From Exiguobacterium sp. (GTDB lineage: Bacteria > Bacillota > Bacilli > Exiguobacteriales > Exiguobacteriaceae): a stretch of 64,000 nt of DNA. This document shows positions 57,530 through 64,000 of this stretch, piece after piece; positions within the stretch are counted from its first letter, which is position 1; every line of letters starts with the position of its first letter. A program made the translations under genes and the position numbers. Below the pieces are notes generated by a model that ran no database searches, had not been told where the DNA came from, and was given only the letters and a program-made list of their open reading frames with translations. The stretch spans positions 54,659-118,658 of the forward strand of contig NZ_JAFIFD010000042.1 of NCBI RefSeq assembly GCF_020832205.1, in the 5' to 3' direction.

Positions 57530-58272
57530 AACATATCGTGATCACAGGTGCGTCGAGCGGCTTTGGTGCCGCCTTGGCGCATTCTTTTTATGAACGAGGG
57601 TACAAGTTGACGTTAGTGGCGCGAAGCGAGGAGCGGTTGCGAGAACTCGGGACGAGATTGTCCGCTGACTGGATCGTCGCCGATGTCACGGTTGAAGCAG
57701 AGACGCTCGTCGATTGTGTCGAACGTTCTTTCGGTCCGATCGATGGATGGGTGAACAACGCCGGCGTCGGAGAGTTCGACCAGGTCATCGACCAATCGAC
57801 AGACGTCATCGAAGAAATGATGCGATTGAACGCCGTCGCGCCGATGATTGTGTCACGTGACTGCGCGAGACGGATGAGGCAAGGCGGGACGATTATCAAC
57901 GTCTGTTCGCAGGCGGCGAAAGTACCGACCCCGAAGTCGGCCGTCTATGCCGGGTCGAAAGCCGCCCTCCTTCAATTCTCGAACGCGCTCCGGCTCGAGT
58001 TGAAACCGAAAGGCGTCCACGTATTGACGGTCAATCCTGGCCCGATCGCGACGCCGTTCTTCGAGCGGGCCGACAAGAGCGGACGGTACGAGCAGAGCGT
58101 CAAACGAATCATGTTGTCTCCGGAACGATTGGCCCGTCGCGTCGTGACAGCGTACGAACGGTCGGAACGGGAAGTGAACGCCCCGTGGTGGATGAATCTC
58201 GGCGGAAAGGTGTACGCAATGTGCCCGGTCTGGTTCGAGCGGCTGGCAAAACGGGGATTTGATAAAAAGTAA
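57526..58272 (+). CDS. SDR family protein (YqjQ-like)
   Basis: Short-chain dehydrogenase of 248 aa. Cofactor loop TGASSGFGAALA (about 7-18), NNAGVGEFDQV (about 78-88), catalytic Ser in NVCSQAAKVPTPKSAVYAG with Tyr-x-x-x-Lys as YAGSKA, and NPGPIATPFF. The C-terminal 35 residues (APWWMNLGGKVYAMCP) are aromatic and may touch membrane. GGAGGAAGTGGTGCA precedes ATG 57526. It is translationally coupled to the MBL-fold gene; the joint role is unknown. Confidence 0.86.
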   Translation: MKHIVITGASSGFGAALAHSFYERGYKLTLVARSEERLRELGTRLSADWIVADVTVEAETLVDCVERSFGPIDGWVNNAGVGEFDQVIDQSTDVIEEMMRLNAVAPMIVSRDCARRMRQGGTIINVCSQAAKVPTPKSAVYAGSKAALLQFSNALRLELKPKGVHVLTVNPGPIATPFFERADKSGRYEQSVKRIMLSPERLARRVVTAYERSEREVNAPWWMNLGGKVYAMCPVWFERLAKRGFDKK

Positions 58273-58290
58273 ACGGCAAGGGGGAGACGT

Positions 58291-59466
58291 ATGATTCGAA
58301 TAGTGAAACGCTGTGCTTGGCTGACGGCGTTACTCATGTTAGCCGCATGCGGGACGGAACGGGCCGAACTGGCGCCGACGTTCGAACAGGCGGCTGAAGA
58401 AGCGGCACAGACGACCGTGAACTTTTACTTATGGGGAGGCGATGACGGGATCAATCGATATCTCGATGAATTCGTCGCACCTCGGCTCGAGGCGGCATAC
58501 GATATTGAATTGAACCGAGTGCCGATGGACACGGCCGAATTCGTCCGTCAAGTGTCACTCGACAAGCGTGCGGAGCGGGCGAACGGAACGATCGACCTCA
58601 TGTGGATCAACGGGGATAACTTCCGAAACGCGGCCGAGGCGGACTTGTTACGAGAAGATATTCTCGACGCCATCCCGAACGCCGCTTTGTTGAATGAGAC
58701 GGCACAAGCGACCGACGCCGGCATTCCGACAGAAGGGTTGGAAGTCGCTTGGGGCAACGTCCAGTTCGTCTTGCATTACGATGCGGACAAAGTCAAAAAT
58801 CCACCCGAGACGTTTGATCAACTCCGTCGGTGGACCGAGGAAAATCCGGGCCGTTTCACGTATCCTGAAGTGACGGACTTTACAGGCAACGCGTTTATCC
58901 GTCACTTGTTGTACGCCGAGTACGGGGATGCGATGCGAGACATGGACACGATCCCTGATGAATTTTGGGACGAGTTGGCCGCTTGGTCGCCGAACTTGTG
59001 GAAACGAGGCGAGACGTATCCGAAATCGCTCGCTCAACTCGATCAGCTTTACGCCTCAGGCGAGGTATGGATGACGATGGGGTTCAACGAGCGCCGGGCC
59101 GAGGCGGAAGTGAACGCGGGCGTGTTTCCGGACGGGACGCGGGCGCTCGTCTTGGACCATTCCATCTCCTCGACTCATTTTCTCGCCATCCCGTTCAACG
59201 CGCCGAACCCGAACGGGGCGGTCGTCGTCATCGAGGAGTTGTTATCGCCGGAAGCGCAACTGATGAAACAAAGTGACACGTATTGGGGGGACGGGACGTC
59301 TCTTGACGTGGAGAAGCTCGACCAGACTGACCGAGAAGCCTTTTTAGCGCTCGACGAAGGGGTCACTTATCCCGATCCGATCGAACTGGCCGAACGTCAA
59401 ATCGCTGACTATGGTCCGGACGTGATCGATCTCGTCCGAGAGGGATGGCCGCGTGTCGCGCGTTAA
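58291..59466 (+). CDS. YnjB-like ABC transporter substrate-binding lipoprotein
   Basis: Solute-binding protein of 391 aa related to E. coli YnjB. The N-terminus MIRIVKRCAWLTALLMLAAC ends in a lipobox (Cys20), so it is anchored outside the membrane. The mature protein starts with NFYLWGGDDGINRYLDEFVA (about 42-61), then the family pieces DLMWINGDNFRNAAEADLL (about 102-120), EVAWGNVQFVLHYD (about 151-164) and GFNERRAEAEVNAG. The ligand of this family is unknown. AAGGGGGAGACGT precedes the ATG. First of six overlapping genes. Confidence 0.85.
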   Translation: MIRIVKRCAWLTALLMLAACGTERAELAPTFEQAAEEAAQTTVNFYLWGGDDGINRYLDEFVAPRLEAAYDIELNRVPMDTAEFVRQVSLDKRAERANGTIDLMWINGDNFRNAAEADLLREDILDAIPNAALLNETAQATDAGIPTEGLEVAWGNVQFVLHYDADKVKNPPETFDQLRRWTEENPGRFTYPEVTDFTGNAFIRHLLYAEYGDAMRDMDTIPDEFWDELAAWSPNLWKRGETYPKSLAQLDQLYASGEVWMTMGFNERRAEAEVNAGVFPDGTRALVLDHSISSTHFLAIPFNAPNPNGAVVVIEELLSPEAQLMKQSDTYWGDGTSLDVEKLDQTDREAFLALDEGVTYPDPIELAERQIADYGPDVIDLVREGWPRVAR

Positions 59467-60229
59467 CGTCGTCATCAGCAGCCTCATCACGCTCTTGCCG
59501 CTCACAGCCGTCTTGTTCTTGTTGCGGGAGGCGGTCGGCACGGACGTATGGTCGCTCGTACAAGACGAGACGTGGCGGGCGAGCCTTGCCGTCACGCTTT
59601 ACGTGACGCTCGTCTCGACGTTTCTGTCCCTCGTGATTGGGACGATTTGTGCTCGGATGGTCTATGTGAACGGCAGGACGTGGCTGTCATTTTGGCTGAA
59701 TTGGCCGCTGTTCGTCCCGCATATCGCGAGCGCGTATTTGTTTTACTTATTGTTCTCCGGCGGGTTTCCGGGGTTTGGACTCATCGCGTCAAACGAGCGA
59801 CACCACCTCGTCGTCATCTTGACGTATGTGTGGAAAGAAGTGCCGTTCGTCTTCTTGATGATGCTCGGCAGTTACGCGCAATTGAACCGTGGCTATCGCG
59901 ATATGGCGAAGACGCTGCAACTGAGTCCGTGGCAACAGTTTTCCGTTGCGGAGTGGCCGTTCTTGATCAAACCGCTTCTCGACTCGTTCTGGATTTTAGT
60001 GGCGTTCATCTCATTCGCCTACGAAGTGCCGGCCCTCCTCGGCGTGACGTTCCCGAAATTGCTCGGGGTGCTCGCCTACGACCGTTTGACGACCGGTTTG
60101 TTTTTGAATGAGAGTGAGGCGTACGCTGTCGCGCTCATCTGGGCGCTTATCTTGTTTGCTGGGGTGTTGTTGTCATATGCGTTGACGGCGAAGCGACGAC
60201 GACGCATCGAGAGAGGGGTGAGGCGATGA
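59453..60229 (+). CDS. ABC transporter permease, YnjC N-half type
   Basis: Membrane permease of 258 aa with about six helices. It corresponds to the first half of the fused E. coli YnjC. The ATPase-docking EAA loop reads NRGYRDMAKTLQLSPWQQF (about 143-161) with AEWPFLIKPLLDSF. The start is GTG at 59453 inside the end of the binding-protein gene, preceded by GAGAGGGAT. It overlaps the second permease by four bases. Separate permeases here, not one fused chain, are the main difference from E. coli. Confidence 0.86.
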   Translation: MSRVNVVISSLITLLPLTAVLFLLREAVGTDVWSLVQDETWRASLAVTLYVTLVSTFLSLVIGTICARMVYVNGRTWLSFWLNWPLFVPHIASAYLFYLLFSGGFPGFGLIASNERHHLVVILTYVWKEVPFVFLMMLGSYAQLNRGYRDMAKTLQLSPWQQFSVAEWPFLIKPLLDSFWILVAFISFAYEVPALLGVTFPKLLGVLAYDRLTTGLFLNESEAYAVALIWALILFAGVLLSYALTAKRRRRIERGVRR

Positions 60230-60927
60230 AACGCATCCTCTTCCTCATCGTGCTGCTGTTGCCGTTCATCGGCTTGTTCTCAAGCATGCCAGCGCCGCTC
60301 GTGTTCGATGAGGCAGTCGCCAATACGATCGTCCACGTCTTCGTGTTGGCCGGTTTGAACGTGTGGCTCGCACTCGGGACGGCGTGGTGGCTCCTTTTCA
60401 CCGAATCCAGATGGCGACCGTTCGTCGAATGGTTCCTCTTTTTACCGTTGTTTGTACCGGCGCTGGCGAGTACGTTCGGTATGTACGTCGCCCTTGTCCG
60501 TTTCGGTCTCGTAGGCACGCAATTCGGTGTGCTCACCGTTTTACTGGCCGTGACGCTCCCGTATTCGATTCGGATCGCCTACAATGCGATGTATGTGATC
60601 GGACGGCCGTTGTTTGAACAGGCGCTGTTCTTACCGCCGGTCCGGCGTGTGCAATTCGTCCTCGTCCCGCTCTTAACTGAGACGGTACGGACGATCGCGC
60701 TCATGTCGACCGTCGTCGTCCTCGGTCAGTTTGTCCTCGTTCAATTGATCGGGGCCGGCCTTGTGCCGACGGTGACGACAAGACTTTATCACGTGTATGC
60801 GGGCAACGACGTCTCGCTCGCGTTGCAGAACACGTGGTTGTTAGTGCTCATTCCGGCACTTTTGTATGGCGGAATCGGGTACTTGATGCGAATTTGGATG
60901 AAAGTGATGAAAGGGCGGTTGCGATGA
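60226..60927 (+). CDS. ABC transporter permease, YnjC C-half type
   Basis: Second permease, 233 aa, with about six helices; the first acts as an uncleaved signal anchor (ILFLIVLLLPFIGLFSSM). The region IRIAYNAMYVIGRPLFEQAL with FLPPVRRVQFVLVPLLTETV is the degenerate EAA loop. It starts in an ATGA overlap with the first permease and ends in an ATGA overlap with the ATPase gene, so all three are made in step. It probably forms a heterodimeric channel with the preceding protein. Confidence 0.84.
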   Translation: MKRILFLIVLLLPFIGLFSSMPAPLVFDEAVANTIVHVFVLAGLNVWLALGTAWWLLFTESRWRPFVEWFLFLPLFVPALASTFGMYVALVRFGLVGTQFGVLTVLLAVTLPYSIRIAYNAMYVIGRPLFEQALFLPPVRRVQFVLVPLLTETVRTIALMSTVVVLGQFVLVQLIGAGLVPTVTTRLYHVYAGNDVSLALQNTWLLVLIPALLYGGIGYLMRIWMKVMKGRLR

Positions 60928-61817
60928 GTCTAAAAGTGACGAACATAAGAAAACGATTCAAACAGCGTGACGTGTTGGCCGGCGTCGACTTCTCTGTCAG
61001 CGAAGGCGAGATCCACGCCCTCGTCGGGGTGAGCGGTTCTGGGAAAACAACGATGTTGCGCATCATCGCCGGTCTCGAGACGGCGGATGCCGGTACAGTG
61101 ACATGGAACGACATCTCGCTGCTCGGTGTCCCGGCACACGAGCGGAAAATCACGATGTTGTCGCAAACACCGCTCCTCTTCCCTCATTTGACGGTCGGGG
61201 AGAACGTGCTCCTCGCGACACCGGATCGTTCAAAAGCCGATGCCGAGCAATGGCTCCGGCGCGTCCGTCTCGAAGGGAGGTTCGACGCCGAGGTGCACGA
61301 ACTGTCCGGTGGGGAAGGACAACGGGCAAGCTTCGCGCGTGCGCTCGCTGCTTCGCCGCGTCTCATCTTGCTCGATGAACCGTTCACGAATCTCGATCCG
61401 GTGTTAAAGTATGAGTTGCAACAGTTGATTCGTGAGCTCGTCGCCGATCTCGGTTTGACGGCGCTTCTCGTGACACACGATCGGGAAGAGGCGATGCTCG
61501 TCGCGGACCGTGTCACGTTGCTCGAAAACGGAGCCGTGCGAACGACCGGGACGCCGACAGCACTCAGCGCCAAAGAGCCGACGTTCGGCGACTTCATCGA
61601 GCTTGACGGAGTGCTGTATCCGTTGACCCGGATCGAAGTCTCACGGGAACCGACCGGGGAGCCGGTTGTGCTCGTCCGTGAGCTGACCCGCTTCGGTGTA
61701 CGTCTCGGTGAATATCGGCGTCTGTCAGGAGAGTACGTCATCTTGCCGTGCGACGCTTCGTTTGAAGTCGGTCGTGAGTATCAGTTACGGAAAAAGCAAG
61801 GAGTGGTTGAATGTTAG
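60924..61817 (+). CDS. ABC transporter ATPase, YnjD-like
   Basis: ATPase of 297 aa for the ynj-type importer. Walker A GVSGSGKTT (about 35-43), Q-loop MLSQTPLLFPHLTV (about 78-91), signature LSGGEGQRASFARALA (about 124-139), Walker B LILLDEPFTNLDPV and switch His LLVTHDREEA. A C-terminal extension of about 75 residues (from about 220) forms a small beta domain as in CysA/PotA-type ATPases. It starts at ATG 60924 overlapping the permease stop and overlaps the next gene by seven bases. Confidence 0.9.
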   Translation: MSLKVTNIRKRFKQRDVLAGVDFSVSEGEIHALVGVSGSGKTTMLRIIAGLETADAGTVTWNDISLLGVPAHERKITMLSQTPLLFPHLTVGENVLLATPDRSKADAEQWLRRVRLEGRFDAEVHELSGGEGQRASFARALAASPRLILLDEPFTNLDPVLKYELQQLIRELVADLGLTALLVTHDREEAMLVADRVTLLENGAVRTTGTPTALSAKEPTFGDFIELDGVLYPLTRIEVSREPTGEPVVLVRELTRFGVRLGEYRRLSGEYVILPCDASFEVGREYQLRKKQGVVEC

Positions 61818-62392
61818 ATACGTATGGAAGCCGATTGGTCCGCCCTGTCGTCGAGCGGGGAGCCGATCGGTTGTTAAAGTGGAAGTTCACGCCGAACGAA
61901 GTGACGATCCTCGGCGGAATCATCGGTGTGTCGGTCGGTTTTTTCATTTATAATGACATGCACTGGACGGCCGTCATCTTATTATGGCTGTCAGGCCTGT
62001 TCGATGTGTTGGACGGAACGATGGCCCGTCGCTCGACAAAGACTGGATTTGGGACCGTCCTCGATCTCGTCTTTGATCGAATCGTCGAGATTTCGGTCGT
62101 CGTGGCGCTCGCTTTGCGTTATCCGGAACATATGCCGGTATTTTTATTTTTATTGGCCTCGTTCGTCGTCGCGATGACGCTATTCCTCGCGGTCGGGGCG
62201 AGCAGTTCGCGCCGGACGGAAAAGTCGTTTTATTATCAGCCCGGTCTGCTCGAACGGACGGAATGTTTCATCTTGTTCACGCTTATGATCTTGTTCCCGG
62301 CATTTGTCGGCGTCATCGCCACGATTTTTCTCATCCTTGAAGTGGTGACGATCATCCAGCGCATGATGGAAGCGCGGCGGATCTTACGATGA
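61811..62392 (+). CDS. CDP-alcohol phosphatidyltransferase family protein, YnjF-like
   Basis: Integral membrane enzyme of 193 aa with about five or six helices, expected to join an alcohol head group to a CDP-activated lipid. The catalytic signature is FDVLDGTMARRSTKTGFG followed by TVLDLVFDR (about 67-93): D-x2-DG-x2-AR, G-x3-D-x3-D. The gap between AR and G is seven residues, one fewer than the usual eight. E. coli ynjF follows ynjBCDE in the same way. Its substrate is unknown; neighbours suggest that the imported compound could be its acceptor. Confidence 0.85.
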   Translation: MLDTYGSRLVRPVVERGADRLLKWKFTPNEVTILGGIIGVSVGFFIYNDMHWTAVILLWLSGLFDVLDGTMARRSTKTGFGTVLDLVFDRIVEISVVVALALRYPEHMPVFLFLLASFVVAMTLFLAVGASSSRRTEKSFYYQPGLLERTECFILFTLMILFPAFVGVIATIFLILEVVTIIQRMMEARRILR

Positions 62393-63324
62393 AGCCGCAT
62401 CTCGTCTTAGTCGGTCTCGGCCACGGGCAATTGGAAATTCTCGACCGATTGGATGAATTGAAAGAGCGTTACGAGGTGTCCTACATCGGCGGGGAAACGA
62501 CGATTTACACGGGTGCGTTCCCGCAAGTGCTCGCCCGGGAAACGAAGACGGCGACCGTCTACCTTCGGCCAGGCGTCGAGCGTGTCGCGACACGACTCGT
62601 TTCTCTCGACCCGGTCAAGCGCATCGTCAATACGGACGTCGGTCCGATTCCGTATGATACGTTAGTGCTTGCGACCGGAGCGGAAAGTCGTGGCATCGGC
62701 TTCGGTGTGAAGCCGATGACGGAGACCGGGCTCAAACGGATCCTCTCAAGCCGGTCCATCACCGTCGTCGGGGGCGGCAAAGCCGGCGTCGAACTCGCAT
62801 TCGCCTGTATCCGGACGAAACGCCACGTCACGCTTTACGCTGATGAAGTGTTGCCGGTTCTGCCGGTTCACATCCAACGGCACATGATGCGCCGTCTCGT
62901 GAAGAGCGGGGTGACGCTCGTCTCGCAGAAGTATGACGGCGTGCCGTTCCATGACGGACTCGTCCTTGACGCGGCCGGGGTTGGACCGGTGGACTGGTGG
63001 ACAAGGGCAGGCTTGGCACCTTCCGGACACTTCATTGAAACCGATCGTTATTTGCGTCACGTCGTCCATAAAGAAATCTTCATCACTGGCGATATGGCGT
63101 CACGACTTGACGGCGGTGTCGACGCGGTCCGGTCCGGCCGCCATGTCGCGGCATACTTGCTCGGGGACAGGAAGCCGTTTGAATCGCGGACGTCACTTAA
63201 CATCTTGCTCACCGTTCCACGGCATGCCTTGCTGACGTTCGGGACACTGGCGTGGCACGGGCGTATTCCTTATTACGTGAAGCGTTGGATCGACAGCCGC
63301 TATATGAAGCGATTCCGGGCATAA
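62389..63324 (+). CDS. FAD/NAD(P)-binding oxidoreductase
   Basis: Flavoprotein of 311 aa related to NDH-2-like and SelD-associated pyridine nucleotide-disulfide oxidoreductases. It lacks the usual GxGxxG with Ala and has VGLGHGQLEILDRL (about 8-21) as FAD loop; the second dinucleotide loop is VVGGGKAGVELAF (about 125-137), and FITGDMASRLDGG (about 226-238) is the FAD-contacting end. No CxxC redox pair is visible. It overlaps ynjF by four bases, so it is the sixth gene of the operon. Substrate unknown. A short hydrophobic C-terminus may touch the membrane. Confidence 0.78.
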   Translation: MKPHLVLVGLGHGQLEILDRLDELKERYEVSYIGGETTIYTGAFPQVLARETKTATVYLRPGVERVATRLVSLDPVKRIVNTDVGPIPYDTLVLATGAESRGIGFGVKPMTETGLKRILSSRSITVVGGGKAGVELAFACIRTKRHVTLYADEVLPVLPVHIQRHMMRRLVKSGVTLVSQKYDGVPFHDGLVLDAAGVGPVDWWTRAGLAPSGHFIETDRYLRHVVHKEIFITGDMASRLDGGVDAVRSGRHVAAYLLGDRKPFESRTSLNILLTVPRHALLTFGTLAWHGRIPYYVKRWIDSRYMKRFRA

Positions 63325-63347
63325 AAAAAGACGGCCGAGGCCGTCCA
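63323..63347 (-). terminator. Terminator of thioredoxin-like gene
   Basis: GACGGCC/GGCCGTC (63330-63336 and 63339-63345) with a minus-strand T-run (A-run at 63323-63329); it may also stop the ynj operon. Confidence 0.75.
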
Positions 63348-63352
63348 TTTGT

Positions 63353-63667
63353 TTAAGCGTTCAACGTGTCGAGGAACGAGCGGATTTGCATTTCTGTCTT
63401 GGCATTCGCCGAGTGGAGGTGTTCTTGTTTCACGCCGTCTTGATAGAAGAGAAGAGACGGGATGCCGCGAACTTCTTGCGTATCCGACAAGTCCGGTAAC
63501 TCATCGCGGTCGACGACGTACCAGTTGAACTGCGGATAATCTTTGACGAGCTCGTCGACATACATGTCGAGCCGGCGGCAATCCGGGCACCATGACGTCG
63601 TGAAGATGACCATCCCGTTATGTTGGATCGCTTCTTGGAATTGTTGATCTGATTGAATCGGTTTCAT
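63353..63667 (-). CDS. Thioredoxin family protein (YtpP-like)
   Basis: Thioredoxin-fold protein of 104 aa. The active site is WCPDC (residues 26-30) in FTTSWCPDCRRLD, and the conserved cis-Pro lies in VRGIPSLLFYQDG (about 67-79). WCPDC differs from the WCGPC of classical thioredoxin and is shared with YtpP-like proteins of Bacillota. Role in disulfide reduction is inferred. AAGGGGAGATTTCTC precedes the ATG at 63667. It is convergent with the ynj-type operon and divergent from the PadR-type gene. Confidence 0.87.
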   Translation of the reverse strand: MKPIQSDQQFQEAIQHNGMVIFTTSWCPDCRRLDMYVDELVKDYPQFNWYVVDRDELPDLSDTQEVRGIPSLLFYQDGVKQEHLHSANAKTEMQIRSFLDTLNA

Positions 63668-63794
63668 GAGAAATCTCCCCTTTCCATTCCATTGTCTGTG
63701 TCTTTTCTCCGTCCGTCAACCGATTGGCGTTCTCGGTCCATCGTGAATATGTGATACACTTTAGAAAATAGAACGCAAGGGATAGGTGATGGTT

Positions 63795-64000
63795 ATGGCG
63801 TTACGTCATGCACTACTCGGGTTGTTGACCCATCAGCCTGCGACCGGCTATGCCTTGAACGCGACGTTCAAAGCACAAATGATTCACTTCTGGCACGCCC
63901 ATCATACACAGATTTATCGGGAGCTGTTGAAGATGGAAGACGAGGCGCTCGTCTCGTCCGAACATGTGACGCAACACGACTTGCCTGATAAGAAAATTTA
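63795..64000 (+). CDS. PadR-family transcriptional regulator, 5' part
   Basis: The first 68 codons of a PadR-type winged-helix regulator run into the right edge of the window. MALRHALLGLLTHQPATGYA (the GY of helix 2 included), then FWHAHHTQIYRELLKMEDEALV, matches the PadR pattern HALLGLL...GYxL...W....QIYRxLxxLexxG. AGGTGAT (63784-63790) gives the ATG at 63795 good spacing; the ATG at 63789 overlaps it. The effector and target genes cannot be seen. PadR proteins often regulate a neighbouring transporter or detoxification gene. Confidence 0.85.
   Translation, partial: MALRHALLGLLTHQPATGYALNATFKAQMIHFWHAHHTQIYRELLKMEDEALVSSEHVTQHDLPDKKI

Overview
The window reads as a chromosomal segment of a low-GC-lineage Gram-positive (Bacillota) with moderately high G+C, most probably Exiguobacterium. 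The gene order follows the Bacillus subtilis yqh-yqi-yqj neighbourhood (mntR, yqhPQ, aroQ, yqhT, efp, accBC, nusB, folD, xseAB, ispA, dxs, yqxC, argR, recN, spo0A, bkd cluster, brxB, yqjE, rnz, yqjP, yqjQ). Genes are dense, Shine-Dalgarno sequences are strong, TTG/GTG starts are frequent, and no rRNA, tRNA, insertion sequence or CRISPR array was seen. The genus call is from recalled gene content and order, not from a database search.

Layout. 1-2.4 kb: 3' end of mntR, an hpt gene with an unusual leader, and the yqhQ-yqhP membrane-protein pair on the minus strand. 2.5-16.2 kb: a long plus-strand housekeeping run: aroQ, Xaa-Pro peptidase, efp, accBC, nusB, folD, xseAB, ispA, dxs, rRNA methylase yqxC, argR, recN and spo0A. 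accBC has its own promoter carrying a FapR-like box and a separate palindrome that fills the -35/-10 spacer. The spoIVB gene that sits between recN and spo0A in spore formers is missing. 16.3-16.85 kb: a stretch of about 525 nt with no credible ORF, bounded by a near-consensus sigma-A promoter overlapping a catabolite-responsive element and by a strong terminator, and rich in inverted repeats. It is best read as an unrecognised structured RNA. 17-27 kb: DUF2627 gene, the sigma-54 activator bkdR, then the branched-chain amino acid catabolic operon ptb-bcd-buk-lpdV-bkdAA-bkdAB-bkdB behind a -24/-12 promoter with a cre-like site. A GC-rich palindromic repeat lies after it.

27-39 kb: spo0M, a methyltransferase, bacilliredoxin, a polar amino acid ABC importer, hydrolases, a fadH-type reductase with a FadR-like operator, a glucosaminidase, an aromatic acid exporter family protein, a tiny Prli42-like membrane peptide, a tripeptidase, an unannotated 57-aa gene and rnz. 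39-43 kb: an ECF-type transporter cluster (DUF4430 lipoprotein, T protein, an unusual minimal tandem ATPase, S-like protein). 43-51 kb: SDR, two U32 tRNA-hydroxylation proteins, MATE and DMT transporters, topB. 51-54.8 kb: signalling genes (REC-PP2C phosphatase, HPt, CheV) around a CorA transporter. 55-64 kb: gapN under a cre-like site, the yqjPQ pair, a six-gene overlapping operon resembling E. coli ynjBCDF plus an FAD oxidoreductase, a thioredoxin-like gene and the 5' end of a PadR-type regulator.

The most interesting signals are the 16.3-16.85 kb RNA and its cre-controlled promoter, the composite ABC ATPase of the ECF cluster, the ynj-type operon, and the lipid-metabolism operators on accBC, inside buk and upstream of fadH.
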